NCBI GenBank assembly: GCA_963696525.1
Contig: CAVOKO010000003.1
Location: 186,001-250,000 of the forward strand
Origin: CAWBRT01 sp963696525
GTDB taxonomy: Bacteria; Acidobacteriota; Terriglobia; Terriglobales; Acidobacteriaceae
Direction of reading: 5' to 3'
Length of the DNA: 64,000 bases
The position numbers and the translations under genes are program-made. Each line of letters opens with the position of its first letter. Position 1 is the stretch's first letter. The notes under the pieces are model-generated. The model saw only the letters and a program-made list of their open reading frames with translations, ran no database searches and was not told the DNA's origin. This document shows positions 10,055-19,431 of this stretch, piece by piece.

Positions 10055-11296
10055 TTACCGGCAGTTGCCAAGTCCCAGAACGCGGCACACCGTCTTGGCT
10101 ATCATGTGCTCTTCGTCGGTGCGAATGACCCGCACCGTGACCCGGCTGGCCGCCGCGGAAATCACGCTCTCATTCGCCACGTTTCGCTTGGCTTCGAGTT
10201 CAATTCCAATGAATCCCAGACCATCGCAAATCCGGGCGCGAACCGGATGCGCGTTCTCTCCGATGCCGCCGGCGAATACCAGCGTGTCCAGTCCACCGAG
10301 CGCCGCCGCGAATGCGCCGATCCATTTCTTGACCTGGTAGCAAAACATCGCGACTGCTTCAGCCGCCCTCACGTCCTCGGTCTCGTGCTCCAGCAAGTCG
10401 CGCATGTCGGAGCTGGTCTCCGATACGCCCAGCAGTCCCGACTGGAAATTCACCATCTCATTAAATTGCTTGTCATCGAGTCCCTCGGTGCGCGCCAGAT
10501 ACCAAACCAATCCAGGATCGAGATCGCCTGAGCGAGTGCTCATCGGCACCCCTGCGGTCGGGGTGAAACTCATGCTGGTGTCCATGGATTTGCCGCCAAG
10601 CACCGCTGCCAGGCTGGCGCCATTGCCGAGATGGGCGAGGATGACCCGGCCTTGTGCCGCTTCCGCTCCCGCCAGTCGCGCCAGCTCTCCCATGAGAAAC
10701 TCATACGACAAGCCGTGAAACCCGTAGCGCCGCACCCCCTGCGCTTCATAGCGGCGGGGGATCGGCAACAAGCGGGCCACGCGCGGCAGGTCATGGTGAA
10801 AAGCCGTGTCGAAACACGCCACTTGCGGCAGGCAGGGAAAGCGGCGATGAAACGCCGCGGTCAACAGGATCTCCTCCGGTAGATGCTCAGGATCGAATGC
10901 ACTGAGCCGGTGCAGCTCCTCAACCATTTCCGCGGTGATGCGCTGCGGCTCGCTATATTTCGGCCCACCATGCACCACGCGATGTCCCACCGCGGCCAAC
11001 GCATCTGGCCCGACGCGTTCCTCGATCCAATCCATCAGAACGCCCACCGCCACCGTGTGATCCGGCGCCGTCACTAACCGCGAAAAGTTATCCGCCGGGT
11101 TCGTGCCTTTCACTCGCAAGGCAGCCTGCGGCAGTCCAATCCGCTCAATCGAGCCCTCCAGAATCCGCAGCAGCGAGTCCCCGGCCTCGAACAGCGCAAA
11201 CTTGATGCTCGACGAGCCGCCATTGATCGTCAAGATGCGCGGGCTAGCCGGTTTCGTCGATTGCTTCATCGTCTTTTCCGCCGTCGATTGAATCAT
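10055..11296 (-). CDS. ackA: Acetate kinase
   Basis: A 413-residue ASKHA-fold kinase that converts acetyl-phosphate and ADP to acetate and ATP. Seen: ILTINGGSSSIKFALFE (N-terminal phosphate-1 loop), VGHRVVHGG, the catalytic region FDTAFH, RRYGFHGLSYEF, HLGNGASLAAV, the STRSGDLDPGL segment and FAGGIGENA near the C-terminus. The ATG at 11296 overlaps the phosphorylase stop as ATGA, which supports this start; a second ATG at 11269 is the alternative. The frame stays open further upstream but there it reads a different gene (the phosphorylase). It works on the product of the downstream phosphoketolase; no phosphotransacetylase gene is next to it. Confidence 0.96.
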   Translation of the reverse strand: MIQSTAEKTMKQSTKPASPRILTINGGSSSIKFALFEAGDSLLRILEGSIERIGLPQAALRVKGTNPADNFSRLVTAPDHTVAVGVLMDWIEERVGPDALAAVGHRVVHGGPKYSEPQRITAEMVEELHRLSAFDPEHLPEEILLTAAFHRRFPCLPQVACFDTAFHHDLPRVARLLPIPRRYEAQGVRRYGFHGLSYEFLMGELARLAGAEAAQGRVILAHLGNGASLAAVLGGKSMDTSMSFTPTAGVPMSTRSGDLDPGLVWYLARTEGLDDKQFNEMVNFQSGLLGVSETSSDMRDLLEHETEDVRAAEAVAMFCYQVKKWIGAFAAALGGLDTLVFAGGIGENAHPVRARICDGLGFIGIELEAKRNVANESVISAAASRVTVRVIRTDEEHMIAKTVCRVLGLGNCR

Positions 11297-13847
11297 CGCT
11301 GCCACAGAATTCGTGTTTCTTCCAGTGGGATACGAACCCCGTCGCAGTGCGGCATCAGCCGCGCCGTATAGTCCGCTGGCGGGCGGCCAGCAGGCACAGC
11401 CGCGCTGTAAAGATAGCTGCCCGGCGCGGCGGCCTGTTGGCGAACCCACGTCATCTCCTGCCGCACGGGGGCACCGCCCATGACGCCTTCGGCGTAAAGC
11501 TCTGCCCGCACCGCAGTGGGAGTCGAGGTCGTTGAGATAGACCTGAACCTCAAATAAATGTTGCTCGCCACGGGTCTCAACCTTCATCTCGCCGAAGCGT
11601 AGCGTAGCCCATCTCTGTTCCAGACTGCGCCGCCAATCGACCATTTGCCTGCCGATTGCGCCTTTGTTCGCCACGCGCTCACGGTTGGCAATAGCAGCCG
11701 GCAGATAATGTTGCTCGGTGTATTCGCGAACCGTGCGGTTGGCGGAGAAGCGCGGTGTCAACCGCGCCATGCTTTCCCGCATCCGCTTGACCCACGCGGT
11801 GGGAATGCCGTTCTCGTCTCGGGTATAAAACTCCGGGATCACCTCGCGCTCGAGCAAGCTCGTAGAGCGCTTCGGCTTCGGCCGCGTCCCAGGCCGGATC
11901 GTCGCCATGCTCCTGGCCGTCGCCCAACGCCCAGCCCACTTCCGGCGTGTAGGCTTCCGCCCACCAGCCATCCAATTCCGAGAGATTGATGCCGCCATTG
12001 ACGAGCACCTTCATGCCGCTGGTTCCGCTAGGCCTCCCAGGGCCGCCGTGGCGTGTTGATCCAGACATCCACGCCCTGCACCAGGTGCTCGGTCAACAGC
12101 ATGTCGTAGTCGCTCAGGAAGATCGCATGTGTGGACGGGCCTCGGGCTGGCGGATGAAATGTGATCCATTCCTGGATCAAGGCCTGCCCCGCCTGGTCCG
12201 CCGGATGGGCCTTGCCGGCGATGATGAGTTGCACCGGGCGCTCGGGATTCGTCAAAAGGCGAAGCAATCGCGCCGGGTCGTGCAGCAGCAGGTTCGGCCG
12301 CTTGTAGGTCGCGAAGCGCCGCGCAAAGCCCAGGGTCAATGCATTGGGATCAAACAGATGTTTCGCCACGTCAACCGCTTCGGGCGACGCGCCCGAGGCG
12401 GCCAGTTGCCTGGACAATCGCTCGCGCGCGTATTCGACAAGAGACTTGCTGGCGGCGAGTGCGAAACTGCCAGAGCTTGGCGTCGGAGACGCTGCGAATG
12501 TCCTGCTCCAGGGTTTCCGTCGTCGCCCAGCCAGCGACCTTTCCACAGGCTTCCGTCCAAAGATCATCGGCCGGAGCCGAGTCCCAGGTCGGCATGTGCA
12601 CTCCGTTGGTCACATGTCCGACCGGCACTTCGTCCGTTGGCCAGTGGGGAAAAAGAGGCTCAAAGAGGTGCCGGCTGACTTTGCCGTGCAAGCGGCTCAC
12701 CCCATTCACCGCCCCGCTGCCGCGGATTGCCAGATAGGCCATGTTGAAACTTTCCGACGAGTCGCTCGGATTCTGGCGGCCCAAGGCCAGCAAATCGTGA
12801 AGGGTGATGCCGAGTTTCTGCTCGGCATAACGGCCGAGGTATTGCTCGATGAGTGCCGGCGAGAAACGATCAAAGCCGGCGGCTACTGCCGTGTGGGTGG
12901 TGAAGAGATTACCCGCTCGTGTGGCCGCCAGTGCGACTTCGAAGGGCTGCCCGGTCTCTTCCATGAAGTTGTGGGCGCGCTCCAGAACGGCGAACGCCGC
13001 ATGGCCTTCATTCAGATGACAGACCTCTGGTTGAATTCCGAGTGCGCGAAGCAGTCGCCATCCGCCGATCCCGAGCAGCAGTTCCTGTTTGAGGCGCAGC
13101 TCCGGCCCGCCGCCATACAACTCGCTGGTAATCCCCCGATGAGCGGGGTAGTTCGCCGCGTCATTGCTGTCCAGCAGGTAGAGCTTCACTCGGCCGACTT
13201 GGACCTGCCAGGCACGCAGCCAGACCGAGTATCCAGGCAGCGCGATTTCCAACCGCAACCATTCCCCGTTTGCCTGGCGCAACGGCGTGATCGGCAACTG
13301 CCCGGGATCGTTATACGGGAAAAGGGCCTGTTGTTCTCCGTCCTTGTCGATCACCTGGCGAAAATAGCCTTGCTGGTAGAGCAGACCCACGCCGACCACC
13401 GGTACGCCCAAATCGCTGGCGGCTTTGAGTTGATCGCCGGCCACATTGCCAAGCCCGCCCGAGTAGATGGGCAAAGCTTCGCTCAACATGAATTCCATGC
13501 TGAAATAAGCGACGCAGCTCAGGGTGCCCGGTGCATGATTCTGCTGAAACCACGCCGGGCTCCGCCAGCGTTTGCCGCCTGCGCTGCACCAGGCTGTCGA
13601 CGTTTTTGCGAAAAACCGGATCGGCCAACACGCGCTCGATCCGGTCGCGCGAAACCGTCTGCAGAACAACCCAGGGATTATGCGTGATCTCCCACAGTTC
13701 GGGATCAAGCTGCCGCCACACTTCGTCGGTGGCATGATTCCACGACCAGCGCATATTCAGGGCCAGCTCAGCCAGGGAATCGAACCCCTCGACTTCCATG
13801 GGCAAAAAGCTGTAGATCGGGTGGCTGATACCGGTTTGCTTGCTCAT
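11293..13847 (-). pseudogene. glgP: Alpha-glucan (glycogen/maltodextrin) phosphorylase with five +1 frameshifts
   Basis: Encodes a phosphorylase of the GlgP family with the DUF3417-like N-terminus (ELALNMRWSWNHATDEVW), releasing glucose-1-P from glucans. Further conserved pieces: CVAYFSMEFMLSEALPIYSGG, VCHLNEGHAAFAVLERA, HVTNGVHMPTW, RRFATYKRP and the PLP-lysine region SGTSGMKVLVNGG. The product is spread over all three frames. One extra base at about 13553, 12445, 12030, 11855 and 11521 must be skipped to read it through, and the site at 12030 creates the stop after WEA. Both sides of every break are conserved. The stop overlaps the ackA start (ATGA). It is either a recent pseudogene or badly called sequence. 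Confidence 0.9.
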
Positions 13848-13949
13848 GCTCCTCCGAATTTACTCTGCACCGAATTTTCGCATGCATCAGGTTGCCCCGC
13901 TCTTGCATGACTTCGCTTGCGCTCCGCGGATGAAGTACCGGTGGCGCGC

Positions 13950-14050
13950 GATCCACAATCGTAAACTCGAAATGTGATACAGAGGTTAATCGACCTGAAG
14001 GGCGAGGATAGGTTCATGCGATCGGACCGTCCTGATCCACAATCATAAAC
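13950..14050. repeat. Two 17-bp direct repeats in the divergent glgP/decarboxylase spacer
   Basis: The 437-base spacer 13848-14284 holds GATCCACAATCRTAAAC twice, at 13950-13966 and 14034-14050, with one mismatch and 84 bases from start to start. The spacing is near eight helical turns, so both copies face the same side of the DNA. Nothing else was recognised in the spacer. They may be operators for glgP, for the decarboxylase gene, or for both. Confidence 0.5.
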
Positions 14051-14284
14051 GGAAAGCCGGGTCGACGCGCGTAGCCCAGGTTTGCCCACCGGGGTTCTCG
14101 GCGAGACTCGGCTGGGGCGATTGGGCAAACGTGAAGCAGTTCAGGACTGACGCAATCGAGTACTTTTTGAACCCGAAACAACCCTCTAAATCCGTTCAGC
14201 TCCGTTCGGCTCGAACCGTTCCAGAATTTTCTATTATCATGCCTGAATTGCAGTGTTAGCCTGGACGCGAAGACAGGGGGACAC

Positions 14285-15757
14285 ATGGACGCGCGGGAAT
14301 TTAGAGAAATTGGGCATCGGGTGGTGGATTTGCTCTCCGAATACTTGGAGCACATCGAAGAAAAGCCGGTGTTCCCGAACGTGGAACCCAGAGTGTTGAA
14401 TGAGCTTTTCGCCGAGGGGTTACCTCAGGAACCTAGCCCGGCGGAGAAGGTTCTGGCTGAACTGGAGGAGAAGCTTCTTCCTTATTGCACACATGTGGGA
14501 CATCCGGGCTACATGGGTCTCATCACTCCATCGCCTAGTCCCATCGGCGTTATCGCGGACTTTATCTGCTCCGCTCTCAACCAGAACCTGGGGGCCTATA
14601 CGATCGGTCCAGCCGCTGTCGCCATGGAACGCAGGACTGTGCGCTGGTTGACTGACCTGGTGGGCTATGGTGCTGAAGCCGGGGGCAATCTCACCAGCGG
14701 CGGCATGATGGCGAACTTCATTGGAATGAAGTTGGCGAGGGATTGGGCTTCGCGCGACCAGATTCAACAGGAAGGGGTTCGCGAGCGCTGGGCGGTGTAT
14801 GCCTCGGACCAACGGCACGTTTCGGTGGACAAGGCCGTTGATGCCGTGGGCTTGGGTCGAAAGGCACTGCGCACGCTGCCGACCGACGCAGAGTTCCGTG
14901 TACGGATTGATGCGGTGGAAGCGGCAATCGCCGAGGACCATCAGCGCGGAGTTCGGCCGATGTGCATTGTGGGCATCTTCGGCACGACCAACACCGGGGC
15001 GATCGATGCGGTACGCCAGTTGCGCACAATTGCCGATCGCGAGGGAATGTGGCTTCACGTTGATGCCGCATACGGCGGCGGCATGCTGCTTTCTCATGAA
15101 TCGCCCATGCGGGACCGAGGCTTGGAGCTGGCGGACTCGATTACGATCGACCCGCACAAGTGGTTCTATGCGCCGCTCGATGCTGGAGCGGTATTGGTGA
15201 AAGATGCGCGCCGGCTGACGGCGTCCTTCGGGTTGCAACCATCGTATCTAACGGATGAATTTGACCGCGCGGGAGAGCGGTATCAGTACTATGTTCACGG
15301 TTTCGAGCAGTCGCGGCGCTTTCGTGGGCTGAAGGTATGGATGAGTTTCAAGCGTTACGGAGCACGCCAGATTGGCGAGTGGGTCGACGGCAATGTGCGA
15401 CAGGCGAAACATCTTTATTCTCTGGTCGAAAAACATCCTGAGTTCGAAGCGGCGAGCGAGCCGCCGATGTCCGCCATCTGCATTCGTTATCGTGGCGCGA
15501 ATCTGGACGAAGCAGACTCCAAGGAATTGCACGCCGAGGTGGCGCGGCGAGTCGAACAGAGCGGGAAATTCTGGTTTTCAACCACGGAGCTGAAAGGCAA
15601 GACATGGTTTCGAATCAACCCCGTGAACTTCCGCACGCGCACGGAACACATGGACCAGGTATTAGCGTTTCTTGAGCAAGAATGCCGTTCGGCACTGCAA
15701 CGCAGGCCACGCAAGGATCGTGTGACTGCAGAGGCGCCGCGAATGCCTCAGCCATAA
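14285..15757 (+). CDS. Aromatic-L-amino-acid decarboxylase-type group II PLP decarboxylase
   Basis: A 490-residue fold-type I PLP enzyme, normal length for the AADC/TDC family. Seen in order: FREIGHRVVDLLSEYLE at the N-terminus, HVGHPGYMGL, the GNLTSGGMMANF phosphate-binding region, the conserved HVSVDKA histidine that stacks on PLP, VDAAYGGG (Asp to the pyridine nitrogen) and SITIDPHKWFYAPLDAG with the Schiff-base lysine. It removes CO2 from an aromatic amino acid to give an amine; the exact substrate (Trp, Tyr, Phe) cannot be read. AGGGGG precedes the ATG. It is monocistronic and divergent from glgP. Confidence 0.9.
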   Translation: MDAREFREIGHRVVDLLSEYLEHIEEKPVFPNVEPRVLNELFAEGLPQEPSPAEKVLAELEEKLLPYCTHVGHPGYMGLITPSPSPIGVIADFICSALNQNLGAYTIGPAAVAMERRTVRWLTDLVGYGAEAGGNLTSGGMMANFIGMKLARDWASRDQIQQEGVRERWAVYASDQRHVSVDKAVDAVGLGRKALRTLPTDAEFRVRIDAVEAAIAEDHQRGVRPMCIVGIFGTTNTGAIDAVRQLRTIADREGMWLHVDAAYGGGMLLSHESPMRDRGLELADSITIDPHKWFYAPLDAGAVLVKDARRLTASFGLQPSYLTDEFDRAGERYQYYVHGFEQSRRFRGLKVWMSFKRYGARQIGEWVDGNVRQAKHLYSLVEKHPEFEAASEPPMSAICIRYRGANLDEADSKELHAEVARRVEQSGKFWFSTTELKGKTWFRINPVNFRTRTEHMDQVLAFLEQECRSALQRRPRKDRVTAEAPRMPQP

Positions 15758-15763
15758 AAACCA

Positions 15764-15820
15764 TCAAGCCTGCCGAACGGCAGCGTAGGGCGCCTGGATT
15801 CTGGCTTCCATCTCGTTCAT
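15764..15820 (-). CDS. Possible 18-residue peptide with good ribosome binding site
   Basis: ATG at 15820 preceded by GGAGAAAATAATA; it reads MNEMEARIQAPYAAVRQA and then TGA. It lies about 100 bases after the response-regulator stop on the same strand. No known family, and with 18 codons a chance ORF is quite possible. The rest of this spacer holds only a weak inverted repeat around 15870-15893. Confidence 0.2.
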   Translation of the reverse strand: MNEMEARIQAPYAAVRQA

Positions 15821-15922
15821 TATTATTTTCTCCTCGATTCTCATGCGAACAATCGCATGACGAGCATGATGATCCTCTCAAGTAGCTGAGGAGAGTGCCG
15901 CGACTTAACCGGCAAGGCTCGA

Positions 15923-16324
15923 TTACGTCTGGGAAGAACACTTCCGATTAAGCAGCGATGCGACCCTAGCGAGCATTTGTGGTGGAGGAATCGGTTTCGC
16001 CAGGACCTCGAATGCATGGCCCTCTTGCTGGGCTGCCTCTAGCAGAACCTGTGTATCCGCATTGCCTGAGAATAACAAAACCTGGCAGCTCGGACAGGAC
16101 AATTGGATCGTCTTGGCCAACGCGATGCCATCCATGCCAGGCATAATGACATCCGTGATGACAAGCGAGGGTTTATGGGCGGCGATGAAAGCCAGCGCGT
16201 CTTCGCCGCTATACACAGCACTTGCGGTATAGCCCGCCTGTTCGAAGATAGTCGCGAGCGTATCGGCGAGCAAAGGCTCGTCATCCACGATCAGAATCCC
16301 TGCGTCTTTTATAGCCACATCCAT
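15923..16324 (-). CDS. Single-domain response regulator (CheY-like receiver)
   Basis: A 133-residue receiver domain with no output domain. Seen: acidic pair in ILIVDDEPLLADTL, phospho-acceptor Asp in SLVITDVIMPGMDGIAL, the Ser of LLFSGNAD in the Thr/Ser position, and the Lys of VLAKPIPPPQM. It starts ten bases after the stop of the truncated histidine kinase and was presumably its partner. KaiC/histidine-kinase/receiver triplets are common in Acidobacteria. With the kinase broken, its signal input is unclear. Confidence 0.88.
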   Translation of the reverse strand: MDVAIKDAGILIVDDEPLLADTLATIFEQAGYTASAVYSGEDALAFIAAHKPSLVITDVIMPGMDGIALAKTIQLSCPSCQVLLFSGNADTQVLLEAAQQEGHAFEVLAKPIPPPQMLARVASLLNRKCSSQT

Positions 16325-16333
16325 CAGGGCCCT

Positions 16334-16909
16334 TTATTCAACTTGCTTCGGTAATTCCTTGCGTGATTGGAAGGCAATCGAGAATACAGTCCCTCTTCCA
16401 AGCTTGCTGCGAACCCGAATCGTAGCCCCGTACTTTTCGGCGATCTGTTTCGTGACCCAGAGTCCTAGGCCGGTTCCGACCATTTCCTTGGTGGTGAAGA
16501 ACGGCTCAAAGATCATCTTCAGCCGTTCCCGAGGGATCCCCGAACCGGTGTCGGCAATTGTCAAGCGCACCAGTCGAGATCCGTTACTCCCTATCGATCG
16601 CGAAACGCGGAACTGCATCTTGCCTTGGTTAGGCATGGCGTCCATGCTGTTGGAGATCAGATTCGAGATTACCTGCTGAATTTCGCCGCCGCCCGCCCGG
16701 ATGCGCTCGGCCTCGGCGTAGCGTTTTTCGACGGTAATTCCTCTCGCTTCCAATCTGGGGGCGAATAGCTTTACGACACTGTCAACGCTCGCTCGCAAGT
16801 CGATCAGCGTGGGAGTCTTGTCCTCGCGATTGAACGCTAAGGTTTGCTTTGTAATGTGGGTGACTCGATCGAGCTCCTGGGTGGCCAACTCCAAATAGGA
16901 CTTCGCCTG
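16334..16909 (-). pseudogene. Histidine kinase, 5'-truncated (ATPase domain and end of HisKA only)
   Basis: About 190 residues of a PAS/HisKA-type sensor kinase. The HATPase domain is whole: N box NLISNSMDA, G1 DTGSGIP, F box FFTTK and G2 GTGLGLWV. Upstream only the end of the dimerisation helix remains (YLELATQELDRVTHITKQTL). The H box with the phospho-accepting histidine and the sensor are missing because the sequence switches, near 16905-16910, to the 5' end of a kaiC gene in another frame. A TTG at 16894 could still start translation but the product could not autophosphorylate. I call it a deletion product. Confidence 0.85.
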
Positions 16910-16992
16910 GGCAGGCCGCCCATTGTGATCTCATCAAGACCTTCAACACCGGTCGGAGTCTTTCGCAAAACGTTCTTGTTCAAATCCATCAT
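16905..16992 (-). pseudogene. kaiC family ATPase, first 29 codons only, fused to kinase remnant
   Basis: From the ATG at 16992 (GAAGGGAAG upstream) the frame reads an N-terminus ending TPTGVEGLDEITMGGLP, the standard entry of KaiC/RecA-like proteins (PTGIxGLDEITxGGLPxG). The Walker A loop that should follow about 15 residues later is absent: the sequence jumps into the histidine kinase and the frame stops at 16837. The start region and its leader look intact, so the deletion removed the rest of kaiC and the kinase 5' half. Confidence 0.75.
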
Positions 16993-17074
16993 CGTCTTCC
17001 CTTCGCGGACTCACGGCAAAGTAGGAGCCGCGGACGTAGCGCTTGCATTCACGCCTAAGTTGCTGATTTCAGGA

Positions 17075-17090
17075 CTGATAGTTTTATCAG
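17075..17090. promoter_or_regulatory. Operator-like inverted repeat upstream of the kaiC remnant
   Basis: CTGATA-GTTT-TATCAG, a perfect 6-bp inverted repeat about 85 bases before the kaiC ATG, in the otherwise empty 380-base spacer to the ArnT-like gene. Short, so chance is possible. Confidence 0.3.
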
Positions 17091-17373
17091 ACTTGGCAAA
17101 ATATCAACATTAAAAATGAGCGACAGCGATTGCTTGGTGGACCCAGGCACCCGGCACGCTCCATAGATGCGCGGGTTGAGTCAGTTGGTCGATTTTCTCG
17201 ACACTTCTTCGCTTTCTCTTCCGTGAAAGCGTGAAGCCGGCATGGCTGATCTGCTAAACTTTTATTCAAGGATTAAACAGCTATCATCTCCCATTCATCT
17301 TATTGGATCGCGGCCTTCGGCTGCGGAAATTTGAAGGGTATATTTGTGTTTGGCGACAAACATTAAGCACAAT

Positions 17374-19239
17374 ATGAACAAGACCATGAACAGCACTTTA
17401 CCGGGAAACACGCTGGATGCAAGCCTAGAGCCCCAACCGAATTCGACCAAGCCGTTAATCGGATACAGTATTGCGGCTTTCGTACTGATACTCATCTCCG
17501 CAGTCATATACTTGGGCACGGCTGCGACCCCTGCGTTGCTCGATGATGCCGATGCGGCCCACGCGGTCGTAGCGCGGGAAATGCTTCAGCGCCACGATTA
17601 TGTGGTCATGTATATGAATGGGATTCGGTACTTGATGAAAGCGCCGCTGCAATACTGGATGGTCGCAGGAACTTATAAGCTGCTTGGGCAGACGGCGTTC
17701 TCGACTCGGCTCCCGGTGGGGCTATCGATGGTGGCGCTGACCCTGATGGTGTTCGAATTCGGAAGGTTCTTTTTTGGAAATGCCGCGGGATTCTACAGCG
17801 GGCTGGTGATATCGACCAGCATCGGATGCTACATCTTTACCCGAATCATGATTCCCGAGGCGATCTATGCTTTCTTGTTTGCAGCCATCTTTTATCTATT
17901 CCTCCGGACCTGGACCGGCTCAATCCCTCCCCGTCTCGGTTATTGGAGTTGTGCAGTTTTGATTGGGCTCGCGGTACTGGCACGCGGTCTCATTGGAGTT
18001 GTTTTTCCAGTCGGCGGCATCCTCGCTTTCGTGCTTGTAACGCGCGGCTGGAAACGGTGGCGCGAGCTGCGGCTTGTCTCTTGCACGACGATTTTTCTTA
18101 TCGTCGCACTACCATGGCACATTCTTGCGGAATTACGCGCTCCTGGTTTTTTGTGGTCCTACTTTGTGAATGAGCACTTCAAGCGCGCGCTCGGCACGCG
18201 CTATCCCCCGGATTATGACGCAGTGCCCTTGGTGCTTTGGTGGGCGCTGCATCTCATTTGGTTCTTTCCCTGGTGCGTCTTTTTGCCAACCGTCATCAAG
18301 TGCTTTCCACGGCGCCGGTTATGGACCAAAGGGGCCGCTGACGCCGATAAGACTGAGCTTGCAACGCTACTCCTGTTCATTTGGGCAGGTCTGATTATGC
18401 TCTTCTTTTCCGTGGAGCACGGCTCCCGGATGGAGTACTACAGCTTTGGCGCATGGCCAGCCATCGCCTTATTGCTGGGACTGGGAATCTCTACTGCCGA
18501 GCAACGTTCCGGCCGCCTGTTAGTCCGTCTCCAGGGAGCTTTGCTTGGCATAGGTATAGTTGTGGCGGGCATCTTGGGATACTTGGTCTGGAACTCATTG
18601 CAGTTGCACGCAACTGGAGACATCTCGTCCGTGTTGCACGACCATCCGACCGACTTCTATCGCTTGTCGATGGCCCACGCGCTTGACCTCACTCCCGAAG
18701 CCTTTGCTGATTTGCGCGTGCCCGCAACGCTTGCTGCGATTGGCATACTAGGCGGTGCGATTGCGGGATGGTTATTGCGCCGGCGCAAGCACCCGCTCGC
18801 AGCGTGTGGCTCGATGGCACTTGGGATGGTAGTGTTCTTCTTCGCGGCTAACCAAGCCTACGGTGTTTTCGAACCCCACATGTCCTCACGCGACATGGCC
18901 AACGTAATCCTCCGCTCGCTCAAGCCGGCTGATGAATTATGTATCTATGGAGAGTTCGATACTAGCTCGAGTGTGGCGTTTTACACTGATAGGCGCGTTT
19001 GCATTTGGAATGGCCGTTACAACAATCTGGAGGCAGGCTCTCACTACCCGGATGCCCCCCACATCTTTTTCGATGATCCTGGATTCTTAGCACATTCGCA
19101 AAGTTCTGGACGCATATTTCTATTTGTTCCGCGGGAAGAGCACCAGAATGCGATTGACCGGCTGCCGCAAGACCGGACAAAGCTGTTAGCGGAAGCCGGA
19201 GGCAAAGCTGTATATGTCATCCAGCCCTCCACCAAGTAA
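17374..19239 (+). CDS. ArnT-like (GT39/PMT family) membrane glycosyltransferase
   Basis: A 621-residue polytopic enzyme of the dolichyl-phosphate-mannose/4-amino-4-deoxyarabinose transferase family, which moves a sugar from undecaprenyl phosphate to an envelope acceptor such as lipid A on the outer face of the inner membrane. Residues 30-48 form the first helix. The acidic pair needed for catalysis is in LLDDADAAHAVVAREM (about residues 56-57), followed by MKAPLQYWM. About twelve helices follow, then a C-terminal outside domain of about 130 residues. I chose the ATG at 17374 although no clear ribosome site precedes it; a TTG ten codons upstream is in frame. Acceptor unknown, no lipid A genes nearby. 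Confidence 0.85.
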   Translation: MNKTMNSTLPGNTLDASLEPQPNSTKPLIGYSIAAFVLILISAVIYLGTAATPALLDDADAAHAVVAREMLQRHDYVVMYMNGIRYLMKAPLQYWMVAGTYKLLGQTAFSTRLPVGLSMVALTLMVFEFGRFFFGNAAGFYSGLVISTSIGCYIFTRIMIPEAIYAFLFAAIFYLFLRTWTGSIPPRLGYWSCAVLIGLAVLARGLIGVVFPVGGILAFVLVTRGWKRWRELRLVSCTTIFLIVALPWHILAELRAPGFLWSYFVNEHFKRALGTRYPPDYDAVPLVLWWALHLIWFFPWCVFLPTVIKCFPRRRLWTKGAADADKTELATLLLFIWAGLIMLFFSVEHGSRMEYYSFGAWPAIALLLGLGISTAEQRSGRLLVRLQGALLGIGIVVAGILGYLVWNSLQLHATGDISSVLHDHPTDFYRLSMAHALDLTPEAFADLRVPATLAAIGILGGAIAGWLLRRRKHPLAACGSMALGMVVFFFAANQAYGVFEPHMSSRDMANVILRSLKPADELCIYGEFDTSSSVAFYTDRRVCIWNGRYNNLEAGSHYPDAPHIFFDDPGFLAHSQSSGRIFLFVPREEHQNAIDRLPQDRTKLLAEAGGKAVYVIQPSTK

Positions 19240-19288
19240 ATTAACCAGTCCGGCAATCCCATTTTAGAAGCAAAAGGTGGCTCGTCCA

Positions 19289-19314
19289 CCCCAACGAGCC
19301 GAGCCTCGTTGGGG
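19289..19314. terminator. 10-bp perfect hairpin after the ArnT-like gene
   Basis: CCCCAACGAG-CCGAGC-CTCGTTGGGG, 50 bases after the stop and before the citrate lyase operon. There is no T-run, so it is a possible terminator or RNA-stabilising hairpin rather than a classical intrinsic terminator. Confidence 0.5.
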
Positions 19315-19431
19315 ACCCCGGCTCAACTTCGCTCGCCATGACAGTCCGGCAGGTTGGGATATACCTACTAGAATTGATCCCGACCCGCGATGAAGTCATA
19401 ATGAAAGCTTGCAGGGTCGAGGAGGCCAGGA

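Noticed and set aside
10055..11998. A 647-codon open frame joining phosphorylase and acetate kinase
   Set aside because: The first part is the phosphorylase read partly in frame and partly in the wrong frame; acetate kinase begins at 11296 with an ATGA overlap. Not a fusion protein.
12344..13687. 447-codon open frame on the plus strand
   Set aside because: Antisense of glgP; high-GC shadow without any protein motif.
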